Shown: piece by piece, positions 36,945 through 46,680 of the stretch | Numbering within the stretch: position 1 is the stretch's first letter | How the letters are laid out: the number at the start of each line of letters is the position of its first letter | Source of the DNA: Brachynemurus nebulosus | Taxonomy: Eukaryota; Arthropoda; Insecta; Neuroptera; Myrmeleontidae | Assembly (NCBI GenBank): GCA_035578155.1 | Contig: JAPWDM010000022.1 | Location: forward strand, 2,357,076 to 2,421,075 | DNA length: 64,000 bases | Reading direction: 5' to 3' | Notes under the pieces: generated by a model | The model's database searches: none | Seen by the model: only the letters and a program-made list of their open reading frames with translations | Told to the model about the DNA's origin: nothing | Made by a program: the position numbers and the translations under genes

Positions 36945-39516
36945 TTAACCCTAGAACGACAAACCTATTTTTTCTACTGTTAAACTAAAACCAGGGTATA
37001 TATTTACCCCACGGGGTTTTTGGTCGTAAAATCGTTCTGGCAGCAGTAATTTCACTTGTAAGTACATGAATTTTTTCGTTTTTTCATGCTGAAGAGAATG
37101 GTGAAGAGCAAATTCAATCTAATTAAAAGTTTAGTCGGTGAAAAATCGATTTCAATAGCTAAAAGTGTTCAAAAACGGTCAAACTGTCATTTAATTAACA
37201 AAAGTTGATAACTATTTTTCTAATGAACCGATTTTCAAATTTGAGACGGGATTTCAAAGAGGACATAAAACATTTCAAGAAAAAAGATGCCATCATGATG
37301 TTTTACCCAAAAAGTGTATTTATTTGGGATTTTAAAAATTAAAAAAATTAGGAATTTGATATGTGGAAAAATCAAATAAAAATACATGAAATATTGGTTT
37401 TTAAGAATATTCCGGTTCCTGTCATGCAAAATGTAAATAAAAGAGAATTTAACTTATTTTAAGGCGCTACAATCGCTACAATATAGTATTCTATGATTCT
37501 CGCAGGTTGTCATCATCTGCCAAAAAAAGCAACGCCTATCAAATTTTTTTGCTATTCCCAGTGTATAGGTACTTAAAATATCAAAATCATCACCAAAAAT
37601 TATATATCTAACTAGCTGTTACCCGCGGCTTCGCTGGCATGAATTTCGTAATTTAGTAAAGGTAATTCCTAGTGGGTAGTTCGCTAAAATTTTTGCCCCT
37701 ATTTTCTTATCATAAGCTTTGATAAGCTTTATTTATTGAGAATTACCTTTGGCTAGTTATCTAGGAACAACTGGAAATTTTCAAAAACTAATTTGTCATT
37801 TCTTCAAACATAGATATAACATAGACTAAAAATCTAAGGTAAGTCTATCAAGGAGATGTCAACGAATTTGGTATAGAAGTACAAAAAGTATGTTGACTTA
37901 AAATACTCAAATATTATATATTTTTAAAATAGCTAATATTTGTACACTTTACTGTAAATAAGTATCCCCCCTTATCCTATTGGAAAATTTAAACTCCCCC
38001 TTATGCTTGAATATTTCCTAAAATAACTCACTCATTGTTGGAGACGCCAGAACAGTAGACGTTAAAAATGTAAACTTTGACCTCCCTCCATTTTTTTGCG
38101 TTTATTCCCTATTTTATTCTTTACAGGATTAATTTCCAAAAAGTGTTGAAACATGTACTCATTAATTTATTTCTGACAACTATGCTCTCCACTTTCATTC
38201 GTGTAAAATTATGTTAACTGTGAGTAATAAGCTACTTTAAATTAGTTATTCCGAAACAAACCAGAAAAATTTAATTCAAAATTAGTTCTTTAAAGTGCTT
38301 CGCTTCGTTCGCTAAACAGTTTAAAATTCTACAAAAGGTTAATTCCATGTAATGCTTCGCTCCGCTCGGCAAACGACTCGAACACAACCATATTAATATA
38401 TTTAATTTTCAGACTTTGAAATCCTTTCATAGATTCCCATATTTATTGTTTTAGAATTAATTGAATTTTGGATCCGAAAACCCTGGTGGATTTTTCAAAA
38501 TTACGTTCAGTTCCTTCGTAATTAGGCTTTACTACAATCCTTTTCTAAAGTGAAATTTTAATAAAAAAGTTCTGAAGTTATAATGTTTAAATTTTTTAAT
38601 ATTATTTTTATTCTAACCTAGGTAATCTATTGTTTTTCTTTCTTTCGTTTCCGTTTATTATTAAATGAGTATTTTTGGTAGGTATATCAACTTTTGTCGT
38701 GAATATGTCAACGTCCATAAAGAATATCGTGAAGATTCTAACTGGAGATGTTAAAATGATGAAGCATCTAAGGAATAAATTTACAATGTTTCACTAAAAT
38801 CTGTCCAGTGGTTTTTGTGTCAACCGTGCCCATGGAAAACCTAACTTATCATTTTATTATATAAATTCGATGTAACTTTCAAAATATCAGTTTTAAGTGT
38901 AAGAATATCTGATATTAATAGATAGAGTTTGCATTTTTTTACATAGTTATAATAAAAAATATAGGTGGCTCATTTAGAAAAAAGTATTTACAATAAACAA
39001 AAAATATTTAAAAAATGCTTTATGTGACCACCCTGTATTATGTCAAGGAAGCTGAAATGCCACTGTCAGATAGAATATTAATACCAATTCCCAGTGAATT
39101 CAGATTTGTTGTTAAAACCACTTAAAATAGCAAAGTTGATGTCAACTTCCGGTATAACCGGAAGTGGCAGCAAGTTAGAAATATTTTAATTAAAATCTTC
39201 ATATTTGGCAACTTCTAATACCCAATTTTCAAAAATCTACTTTATTTAGAAGACCATAAACTTTTAATGTAGATTCTTTTTGAATCATCCTGTACATAAC
39301 CATTTGGAAGATTACATTAAAATGTGGTTAAAAGTGATCGGGAGGTTAATATCTATATTCCCTGTAAATTTCAACTGAATAGCTATAGTAGTTTTTGAGT
39401 TAAATTTTGAGTTTTGAGATTTGCTGTATATGTCGAATTTGCTAACTGAAAGACATATTAATACCTAAAAGCCGGGCATAAATCCAACCCCTCGTCCTCG
39501 TCGTGCTCGGTAGTAA

Positions 39517-39534
39517 CTGCTAGCTGGCTAGCAG
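39517..39534. other. Short perfect hairpin near the retroposon 5' end
   Basis: CTGCTAGC-TG-GCTAGCAG: an 8-bp stem with a 2-nt loop. Confidence 0.7.
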
Positions 39535-39975
39535 GCTAACGGGGCTCTGGTTAGTTAATAAATTAAGACAACACAGAATCATTTTAAACACGTTTTCGAT
39601 TGTTATTGTTTTTTCGTCCCCTTTGTGTTTTTTTTTCTGCCACTGGAGGTCCATGGGGTCTCCAACGGTGTTGTTGTAATCCCCACTGTACCACTGGGCG
39701 GCTCTAGGCCCCCGGGAATACAGTGGGTACGCTGTGATATATTTACTGTGATTTTTCAGCCTGTGATATTTTGTTGTTATTTTATTGTTATTTTTCTATT
39801 TTGTTGAATTTTTGTTTAGTTTCCTTCTAACGGAGATTCTTTGAATCTTCATTAGCGTTGTTATAATCCCCATCGCAGCACTGGGTGGCTCCAGGCCCCC
39901 CACTAGTGCCATGGGTTACTGTGATAATTCTTGTTTCGCTATTTTTTTGATGTTCCTTATCTGTTATATTTTGGT

Positions 39976-40179
39976 ATACCGCTGTAGACCTGTTGTTATG
40001 GCTCTACAGCGGTATTGTTTTAACTCCTTATTGCGTCACTGGTCGGCCAGTGGCTAACCAGTGACGCAATAAGTTCTTCTGTGATACCTTGTTGTGATAC
40101 TGCTCTGTGATATTTATTTCCTTTTTTTTGAGTTTGTCTAGTCAGGTTCCTCCACCCCGAGGCCCTTTACACCTCGGGG
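39976..40179 (+). other. Three consecutive perfect stem-loops in the retroposon RNA
   Basis: Hairpin 1: ATACCGCTGTAGA (39976-39988) pairs perfectly with 40003-40015, loop 14. Hairpin 2: CTTATTGCGTCACTGGT (40027-40043) pairs perfectly with 40057-40073, a 17-bp stem with a 13-nt loop. Hairpin 3: CCCCGAGG (40155-40162) pairs with 40172-40179, loop 9. All lie in the sense strand of the poly(A)-tailed insertion, which points to a folded RNA region. Confidence 0.85.
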
Positions 40180-40464
40180 GAGTTTCATCGTTGGTTTTCA
40201 GTTCTTGGTCCCCGGACGTTCTGGCTAGTACTTAGCGTACCGCCACCAAGGACTGTCTTCTCTTTGTGAAACTCTGGGATGGCAGGGCTCATCGGTGAAT
40301 TTTATTATGTGTATGTTTGTCCATTGTCTAGTGCATTTATGTGTCCCTGTCTTTACGTGTTGTTTTTATTTATATCGTGTTTGGCGGCGCATGCCCTCAG
40401 TTGGCGATGCTGCCGGGTGCTGCTGACCGCGCCATCCATCGGCAGTAGTATCCCAATCTTAATC

Positions 40465-40505
<41 letters not shown>

Positions 40506-40866
40506 CTAAAAATTCGAAAATCACAGACAGATCCTTCTATTTTATTTATAGGTATTGATGTTTTATTGCAAAATAAGGTTATTATAAGTGAATCAAAATT
40601 ATTTTAGCAAGAAAAATAAAAATAACTCACCTAAACAAAACACTGACGCAAATTACAAACCGGGGTAGATATCAACCCCACACTAGCTTTATGTTTTCAC
40701 TCCGTCACAGTAGACAAGAAGCTGAAGGGTCTCGCGACCTCACCCTATTGTTAAAACTAAATTATGGTACAGATGTCCAGTCGATAATGTCATTGACTAA
40801 TTTAAAAATGTAGTTTAAAGTTTACCTGGGGTAGATATCTACCCTGGTTTGTCATTCTAGGGTTAA

Positions 40867-41495
40867 GCAATATTAAATTAACAGTATGATATTTATTATC
40901 TACTTTAGATTCTATTAAAACAATTATTGGAAAAACTTGTTGTCTCCTTGTGTCCATTAAATCAAATTAATCGAATTGATTGCATTAATTAGCAGTCAGT
41001 ACTTTTGGTCGCTATCGTAGATAGATATATAGGTTGGCTATTAATATGGTTATTATGGCCGTATGATAATCACAAATCGATTTACATACTTACGAATTAT
41101 AATTTAACGCAATGCAGACAATTCGATCATCGTTTACTATTATTATTATTATACGGCGGTTATGGCGCCCACCCTCGTAGGTACATGATATCGTAACAAA
41201 TACATACATTAACAACGGCACGGTAGATAGGCCTGCACCGGGTGCCTATCTACCTATCTATTGTGTATAGGTACTCACTCACCTAGGTGTGTATGTAAAA
41301 TGGATTACAATTGGGCCTATTATAATTACATTGACATCAGTTCTAAGCGTACACGTATGTACGTAGTACGCGCCAGTAGATGGCAGATAGATAGATAGAT
41401 AGTATGTAGTACATCTAGCTACACACACACACACACACCCCAAAGCAACACTGATAATATACGGACGTCCGCTTGCTTTGCCTACAACTTGCTTA
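40867..41495. other. AT-rich stretch with GATA and CA microsatellites
   Basis: (GATA)n at about 41386-41402 and (CA)n at 41421-41438. Inverted GTAGATAGGC.../...GCCTATCTACC words lie near 41225-41255. No coding motif. Confidence 0.5.
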
Positions 41496-41957
41496 TAAAG
41501 CGGGTTCTACACGATGCTACGAACACCTTTCAACATTGGACGTTCGATGGTTCATCGCATCGTGTGGTTGTTGTTCGAACCTACGAGTGTCCAATGTCGA
41601 GCGTCAAACATTCGCATTTGGCCATGTCCCGCTCGATGTCGGTATTCTTGCACCGAGTCAAAGGGATGCTTCGAACGTTTGAAGGTCAATGTTGGTTGCG
41701 TTGGTTGGTTCGACTCAGCAGCTGCACAACTCGTTCATGTGAAGAGAGACAACATCAGTGTATAACATTAGAGATAACAACAGACAGATAACAGCCTCGT
41801 CCACTGAGTACCAACACATCATCATTCGTATTGGATCAAACATTCGATTCACCGTGTAGCAGATAAATTCGTCGCACCAACTATCGAACTTAATTGCCTC
41901 AAACATTCGATCGAACGTTGGAAGGAACGTTCGTAGCATCGTGTAGAACCGGCTTTA
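41496..41957. mobile_element. 462-bp TIR MITE (TTCTACACGATGCTACGAAC ends)
   Basis: The left end TAAAGCGGGTTCTACACGAT and the complement of the right end (TAAAGCCGGTTCTACACGAT) match at 19 of 20 bases, and the match continues through GCTACGAAC. The interior is relatively GC-rich with further CACGATG and TTCGAAC words. The flanks suggest a TA or TAA duplication; the superfamily is uncertain. The five overlapping short frames here are shadows of the inverted repeats. Confidence 0.82.
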
Positions 41958-42260
41958 CAATATGCATGTTTATAACACAATATTATTATATTATGTACGC
42001 TGGCGAACTGCTCCGATGAGCACAGAGGATGAGCCAAATGGAGAGATAATTAGCGTATAATGTCATTCATTGTGATATAATCATAAAATAAAGGTTTTAC
42101 AGGATGTGCCAGGCTTGATATTGATAAATATCGATATATTCTTATATATTCTTATCGATATCACAGATCAGTGATCACAAATTGATAAAACTAAAATAGT
42201 GGTGTTATCTGGAAGTCTAAATCTTGTAATTGATGACAAAAACTTTGAAAGAATCTTTAA

Positions 42261-42895
42261 CAAGTAAAGGTCCCGAGGCCGGACCTATCGATTTTGATGA
42301 AACTTAAGTATGTTGTAGAACACTAAAAAATAAGCGACACGTATTTTCTTTTATCTACGGAAAAACGGTTTGAACGGAGTGAAATCACCCTTCAAAAATT
42401 GGGGTAAAAATATAATTTTTCAAATTTTTCTCGAAAACAGTATGAGATAGAGTAAGAATTTAAATTAATAATATTACTCTTTTTTAAAGAGCTATCTATC
42501 TAACAGGGGTGGCTGGAGCTTAAAATTTAGGGGTTAATTTTACACAAAAGGGGTTAAAAATAACAATATAAAAAATTTATTTGCAGATTTGAAATCTACG
42601 GCAGAAAATCTAATTGATTTGTTTTTGCTCAATGTCCTAATATTAATTCTAGGGGTAGTTAACTAGAGGGTGACGTGTGTCGAGCAGTCGTACTATTTGG
42701 GTAATTCAAGAAGTTCTGAAAAATAATTTAAGGTAATTAGAATAACGTAGAAATGGAATTCTCGAATTCAGAATTCAGTTTGAGCAATATTGGAGAGGGG
42801 GTGAGTTACCCTCTTAAATTACATACGAGTTTTCATGCACTCATTTTTACTGTTAAGACACTGATAGTGGGTAATAATATCACAATAAATGTCAC
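42261..42895 (+). repeat. Dispersed repeat, inverted partner of 7822-8506
   Basis: It runs from ACAAGTAAAGGTCCCGAGGC through GGCCGGACCTATCGATTTTG, the GGGGTTAATTTTACACAAAA region and CTAGGGGTAGTTAACTAGAG to the GTGGGTAATAATATCACAAT end. It matches the 7.8-kb copy in reverse orientation throughout, with small indels. Confidence 0.75.
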
Positions 42896-42957
42896 GATAA
42901 TGATTATCAGTAGTTTAAAAGTTATGGCTTGCTGAACAGGCACGCATATAAAGAGGG

Positions 42958-42979
42958 TAAGGGGGTCATGACCCCCTTA
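42958..42979. repeat. 22-bp perfect palindrome
   Basis: TAAGGGGGTCA followed by its exact reverse complement, with no spacer, just outside the 42261-42895 repeat. Confidence 0.85.
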
Positions 42980-43349
42980 TCCCCGAGAATTTAAACCTAC
43001 ACTAGATATTATTTAATTTTAATTTTAAGGAGAGATCGATAATTTCTGGTGTGCATAACTTCCTCCATAAGGAAATATTTTTAGTCAATTAGGTTAATTG
43101 AGTCATTGATTCCTCGTGTGTTTCTTTTTTTTTTGCTCGTCAACTTTATTTCAAAGGAAATCTTGTAACGAAAATTCTTTTAGTTCTTCCATTTCCCGCG
43201 TTATCCCCCGATAAGTTTGGCTGTATACAATCCTGAACTGAGAGATTGTAGACGACGACCTTTCAATAAGGCTTCAAAATAGAAAATAAATAAATGGTAA
43301 AAGTAGTCTCAGATTCATTCAGTTTAAAGCATTCTTTGTAATAGTAGTA

Positions 43350-43640
43350 AATATCCAAAATGTAGTGCATGAACAATTTTTTTTACCCTTTCCAATACAG
43401 GAAACTAATTCAAGATACCGCACCTTGAGAATAAAACTGTTACAACTGCAAATTTTTCGTTTCTGAGATTTTTATATCATTGGATTCAGCTACATTTAAG
43501 CTATCGATTGATGAAATTTTCATCCTAAAATTCTAGAAAATAAAAAAGTTATAGTGCATAAACTTTTTTTAAATTTTAACAACCTAAGAATAAATGGTTT
43601 AAAAATTCTTGTTGTATGTGCAGTTGTAACAAAGCGAAAA
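43350..43640. repeat. Decayed repeat, partner of 47480-47930 in inverted orientation
   Basis: The block at 43420-43455 (CGCACCTTGAGAATAAAACT, then GTTACAACTGCAAA) appears as a near-perfect reverse complement at about 47864-47899. Weaker matches extend to both sides (a TTTTTTTTACC word; GTTGCAACTGCA-type words). Confidence 0.5.
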
Positions 43641-43959
43641 CAAAAAATTAACTTTTTATTTAGATTGAAAAAGGTGTATGAATGTATTTTCATTTATTAG
43701 GTGCATAAACAGGTACCTACATGTTAGTTAGAGTGGATTATAGGTACGTACAGAACTACACGCATTTTGATATTCCTATATTTTCTTATTATTTTACAAT
43801 GTAAGTGAATAATGATGTTCACAGTTTAGTCATATTTAATGTTTATTGATAAGGAACAAAAGTTCAAAAATGACGACGATTGTTTAATTGTTTAATTAAT
43901 GTTTATTTAGTTTAAACGAATCCTTTCGTAGCATTATTGTTAAAAGGGCAATTCCATAT

Positions 43960-44972
43960 GTGACTGACTCTACATTTGACACAATTTGCGTTTTGTTTTG
44001 CCTTATATTACAAATACTGCTATGTTTACAGTTTCAATTTTAGCATGGTTTTATAGTTGATCCTCAAATTATACCACTGTTATACAAAGTTGTTAAATAT
44101 CATTTATTTAATAAAATGTAAATGTGACTGACACTACAATATGCAAAAGGAAGTCGCCTTCGAGAGTGTTTTTAAACTTCGAAAATCTTCCTCTGTACAG
44201 CCGTTATATTTTTAAATTGTATCTTTAACCGAAGTATATGAAACAAATTATTGGAAAATGATAAAATAAAAAACTTTACTTTTTTAGGAAATTAGTTATT
44301 CGAAAAATAAATCGTGACTGACACTACCATCACTTTGCATTGCAAAATAATAGTATTTTTAAATGAAACATTAGAAATTGACACTACAGGACAAAAATAG
44401 GAATTTTAAAATAATTTTAAAGGTACAAAAACGTAATAAATTGTTATTTTTGAATTAAATCATAACATACAGAAAGTCACTAATAAAATGTTGGAAACTA
44501 GCACTTAAACTAAAATAATTTAAATCAAAACATTCTTAGAAACATGAATAATTAAATTCTTTTCAAAACATTTCCTTTAACAGCGAATAAAATTTTTTTT
44601 ACAGAAATACAAAATTTCTTAAATTTTTTTAGACATCCAGACTTTTAGGAAACTTATAGTAAATTCTGTTCCTCCTAAGAATCAGGTTAGGATTGGGTAA
44701 TATCTCCTGTATGTCTTCAAAAGACTCAAAATGCTACAATTCACTATGATACAGTCGTGACTGACTCTACATTGTGACTGACACGACTGACACTGCAAAA
44801 ATGTTTCAAGCTGTTTAAGAATTATTTTAAAAAATAATAAATTTTTGATATTGGCATCATGTAAATAATTCTGTCAGGTTGGAAATTTTTCCTTGATGCA
44901 GGATAAGTTTTACTCAAGTAAGAGAGAAAATTCTGTATATTCTGTGACCGATACTACAACTCAACACTACAG
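43960..44972. repeat. Field of scattered GTGACTGACACTACA words
   Basis: The 15-mer GTGACTGACWCTACA or a close variant occurs, all on the plus strand, at 43960, 44124, 44314, 44376 (partial), 44757, 44774 (two overlapping partial words) and 44944, with another partial at 44962. The DNA between the words is unique AT-rich sequence. Spacing is irregular (about 60 to 380 bp), so it is not a simple tandem array. Confidence 0.75.
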
Positions 44973-45837
44973 TCTGATCAATTTAATATCTCTTAAAAAT
45001 GTGTTTACATAAATTACGCACTATTCATCGATAAATCGTTCCTTGACTTATCAGTATGTAGTAAATAATTACAATAATTCAAAGTACTTATCGTGCAAAT
45101 GCAATTAAAACTCCGTTACAAATTCACTGTTAGCTTATACTCACGACATCACTTCGAAAATGACAGTATTGCCAGAAAATAAAAAGCAAACCTTTGCTGC
45201 AATTCTGAAAACTTTAAAGTACAATAGTGCTACTATCATACTATAGTATTTCTACTACCAATAACAATTTTTCATTTATGGTAGACTTTTCCATAGAATT
45301 GCTCAAAATATAATTATAATATATTTTAATTTCAAAATATGGGCGCTGATAAAGAAAAAATTAATTTAACAGCTCTTTCTGAATTTAATCTTATAATTTA
45401 AACAATTTAAACCCTATAATTTAAACAATTTAAACAATTTTATCCATTTAAATAATGGATAGTTTGTTTTCTGCTTTAGCTGTTACTGATGATTCGGATA
45501 TATATTTTAATTTAGACGAAACTTTCCCAAATAATGCTGAGGGAAATTTACCAACACCTCTTGTAGAAGGAAAGGAACGAAAGCGAAATCGCGGTTTACA
45601 GGCGACAAATATACAAAAAGGTTTAATTAATACAGGGTCTTACAAGGAGAGTGCACGGCTTTGGGGAAACAGATTTTCATTATCTTTGGCACAGAGGTAG
45701 TATATCGCGCGGGTATAATGTCTGTAAAATATTAAAATGCAACGCTCAAAAATAACCGAGAAAAATGAGCTTAAATTTTCGTCAGCACTCTATATGTAAG
45801 TTACATACAAGTTGTACAAACAGCTGATCAAGAGTGC

Positions 45838-45907
45838 TGTGGTGTAATTGGCAGCGTAATAGACTTGTAATCTTAAGTATGCGGATTCAAATCCTGCCGA
45901 CGTCCAC
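45838..45907 (+). repeat. tRNA-like sequence, left arm
   Basis: A-box-like TGGTGTAATTGGCAGCG and B-box-like GGATTCAAATCC at tRNA spacing. The anticodon loop would be CTTGTAA (UGU, Thr) but its stem has only three good pairs, and no acceptor stem forms. A T run 12 nt downstream could end pol III transcription. Treated as a SINE-type promoter, not a working tRNA. Confidence 0.6.
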
Positions 45908-46413
45908 ATTTACACTTTATTTTTTTTTTTTTTTTAATTTTTGATTAATTTATTTTTTAAAAGAAATTTTTTACAAATGCTGCGTGTTTTTCATCAGACC
46001 GCCTGAAACATCTTGCAATTTCAAAAAAGTAGCATTTGTTTGTTGTTCTTGGTGTAGACAGAATTTCTGGCTAGCCGAATTTTTGTTTTGACTGTTTTTA
46101 CCATAATTATTATTCACGATCATATGCAACTGACAATGTCTAATATGTAATTACAGAATACTATTTCAAAACTTAAATTTTACTTCCTACCTACTAATTT
46201 TCATCTTTATTTACCTAATTTTATTTTTAATTGTCGCAGATAATATTTAATTATTGACTTGGAAGAAATTAATAAATAACAAGGAAATAAGGAAATGAGT
46301 AAATAAATAAATAAGTAAGTAAATGAATTTTTAATTGATTTTCTGATAAATGAATTAATCAAAATTAAAAAAAATCAAAATTAGCTAATTACATAAAAAC
46401 TAAAAAAAAAAAA

Positions 46414-46487
46414 TGTGGACGACAGCAGGTCTTGAACCCACACCCTTAAGATTATGACTCAACTACGCTACCAATTACACCACAACA
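46414..46487 (-). repeat. tRNA-like sequence, right arm
   Basis: Minus-strand A-box-like TGGTGTAATTGGTAGCG and B-box-like GGGTTCAAGACC. Here a five-pair anticodon stem (TTGAG/CTTAA) closes a 7-nt loop TCATAAT, so this copy folds better than the left one, but the acceptor stem is still missing. A run of A on the plus strand (T on the transcript) follows. Confidence 0.6.
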
Positions 46488-46680
46488 CTCTTAGTCGGCT
46501 GTTTGTACAACTTATATATAACTTACATATAGAGTGCTGACGAAACTTTAAGCTCGTTTTTCTCGGTTATTTTTGAACGTTGCATTTTAATATCTTACAG
46601 GTATTATACCCACATGGTATACTACCACTGTGACAAAGATAATAAAAATCCGTTTCCCCAAAGCCGTGCACTCTCCTTAT

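Larger units (their letters stand above)
39471..40500 (+). mobile_element. Poly(A)-tailed retroposon with 11-bp target duplication
   Basis: The insertion has about 995 bp of body and 35 A (40466-40500), with identical flanking words AATACCTAAAA at 39460-39470 and 40501-40511. Copy 2 of the host repeat shows the empty site near 62555 (TACCTAAAAATTCG), so the boundaries are certain and the insertion came by target-primed reverse transcription. The body is GC-richer than its surroundings. It holds two copies of a block ending in CTGGGYGGCTCYAGGCCCCC (about 39668-39716 and 39857-39900), at least seven TGTGATA words and several hairpins. There is no long conserved frame. It could be the 3' part of a 5'-truncated LINE or a structured non-coding retroposon. 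Confidence 0.92.
37612..40560 (+). mobile_element. Dispersed repeat copy 1 (head CCCGCGGCTTCGC)
   Basis: It begins ACTAGCTGTTACCCGCGGCT and ends ATCCTTCTATTTTATTTATA...ATTGATG. From about 38322 onward it is nearly identical to 61349-62610, including the CTTCGCTCCGCTCGGCAAAC block and the TATAACCGGAAGTGG region. It is interrupted at 39471 by a retroposon. Compared with copy 2, about 50 bp around 39420 that hold the CAGACAGACAGACAGG run are replaced or lost. No reverse transcriptase frame is visible, so I leave the class open; the tail style is reminiscent of RTE-type 3' regions. Confidence 0.72.
36949..40862. mobile_element. piggyBac-type element, TTAA-flanked, carrying nested insertions
   Basis: The ends are CCCTAGAACGACAAACC on the left and the complement of CCCTAGAATGACAAACC on the right, both directly flanked by TTAA (36945-36948, 40863-40866). 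The TTAA target and CCCTAGAA start are the piggyBac signature. Subterminal GGGTAGATATCTACCC-type palindromes lie near both ends. Subtracting the nested 37612-40560 repeat leaves about 0.97 kb with no transposase, so the host element was a non-autonomous MITE. Confidence 0.88.
45643..46680. mobile_element. Palindromic element with tRNA-like sequence in each arm
   Basis: The left arm (45643-45920) and right arm (46405-46680) are inverted copies over about 270 bp. From the outside in, each reads AAGGAGAGTGCACGGCTTTG, a GGGGAAAC block, the CGTTCAAAAATAACCGAGAA region, GTCAGCACTCTATATGTAAG, then the tRNA-like part and a T-rich tract. The 480-bp centre is AT-rich and unpaired. The 81-codon frame at 45455-45700 ends inside the left arm and has no recognised domain. 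Confidence 0.82.

Noticed and set aside
36949..37612. piggyBac transposase coding remnant
   Set aside because: No DDE-type frame or recognisable motif in either part of the host element; only its ends are convincing.
39625..40509. Protein frames inside the poly(A) retroposon (39625-39807, 40279-40509)
   Set aside because: Short, without domains, the second ending in poly-Lys from the poly(A) tail; the structured, repetitive DNA argues for non-coding sequence.
41473..42037. Five overlapping frames on both strands
   Set aside because: All lie in or at the edge of the TIR MITE at 41496-41957 and reflect its higher GC and inverted repeats.
45455..45700. 81-codon plus-strand frame with an acidic start and a KERKRNR stretch
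   Set aside because: Its last ~20 codons lie in the palindromic element arm and the rest matches no family I know. Could be a first exon, but nothing supports that here.
45838..45907. Functional tRNA-Thr(UGU)
   Set aside because: A and B boxes are good, but the anticodon stem is broken and no acceptor stem forms; the inverted twin at 46414 has a different anticodon loop.
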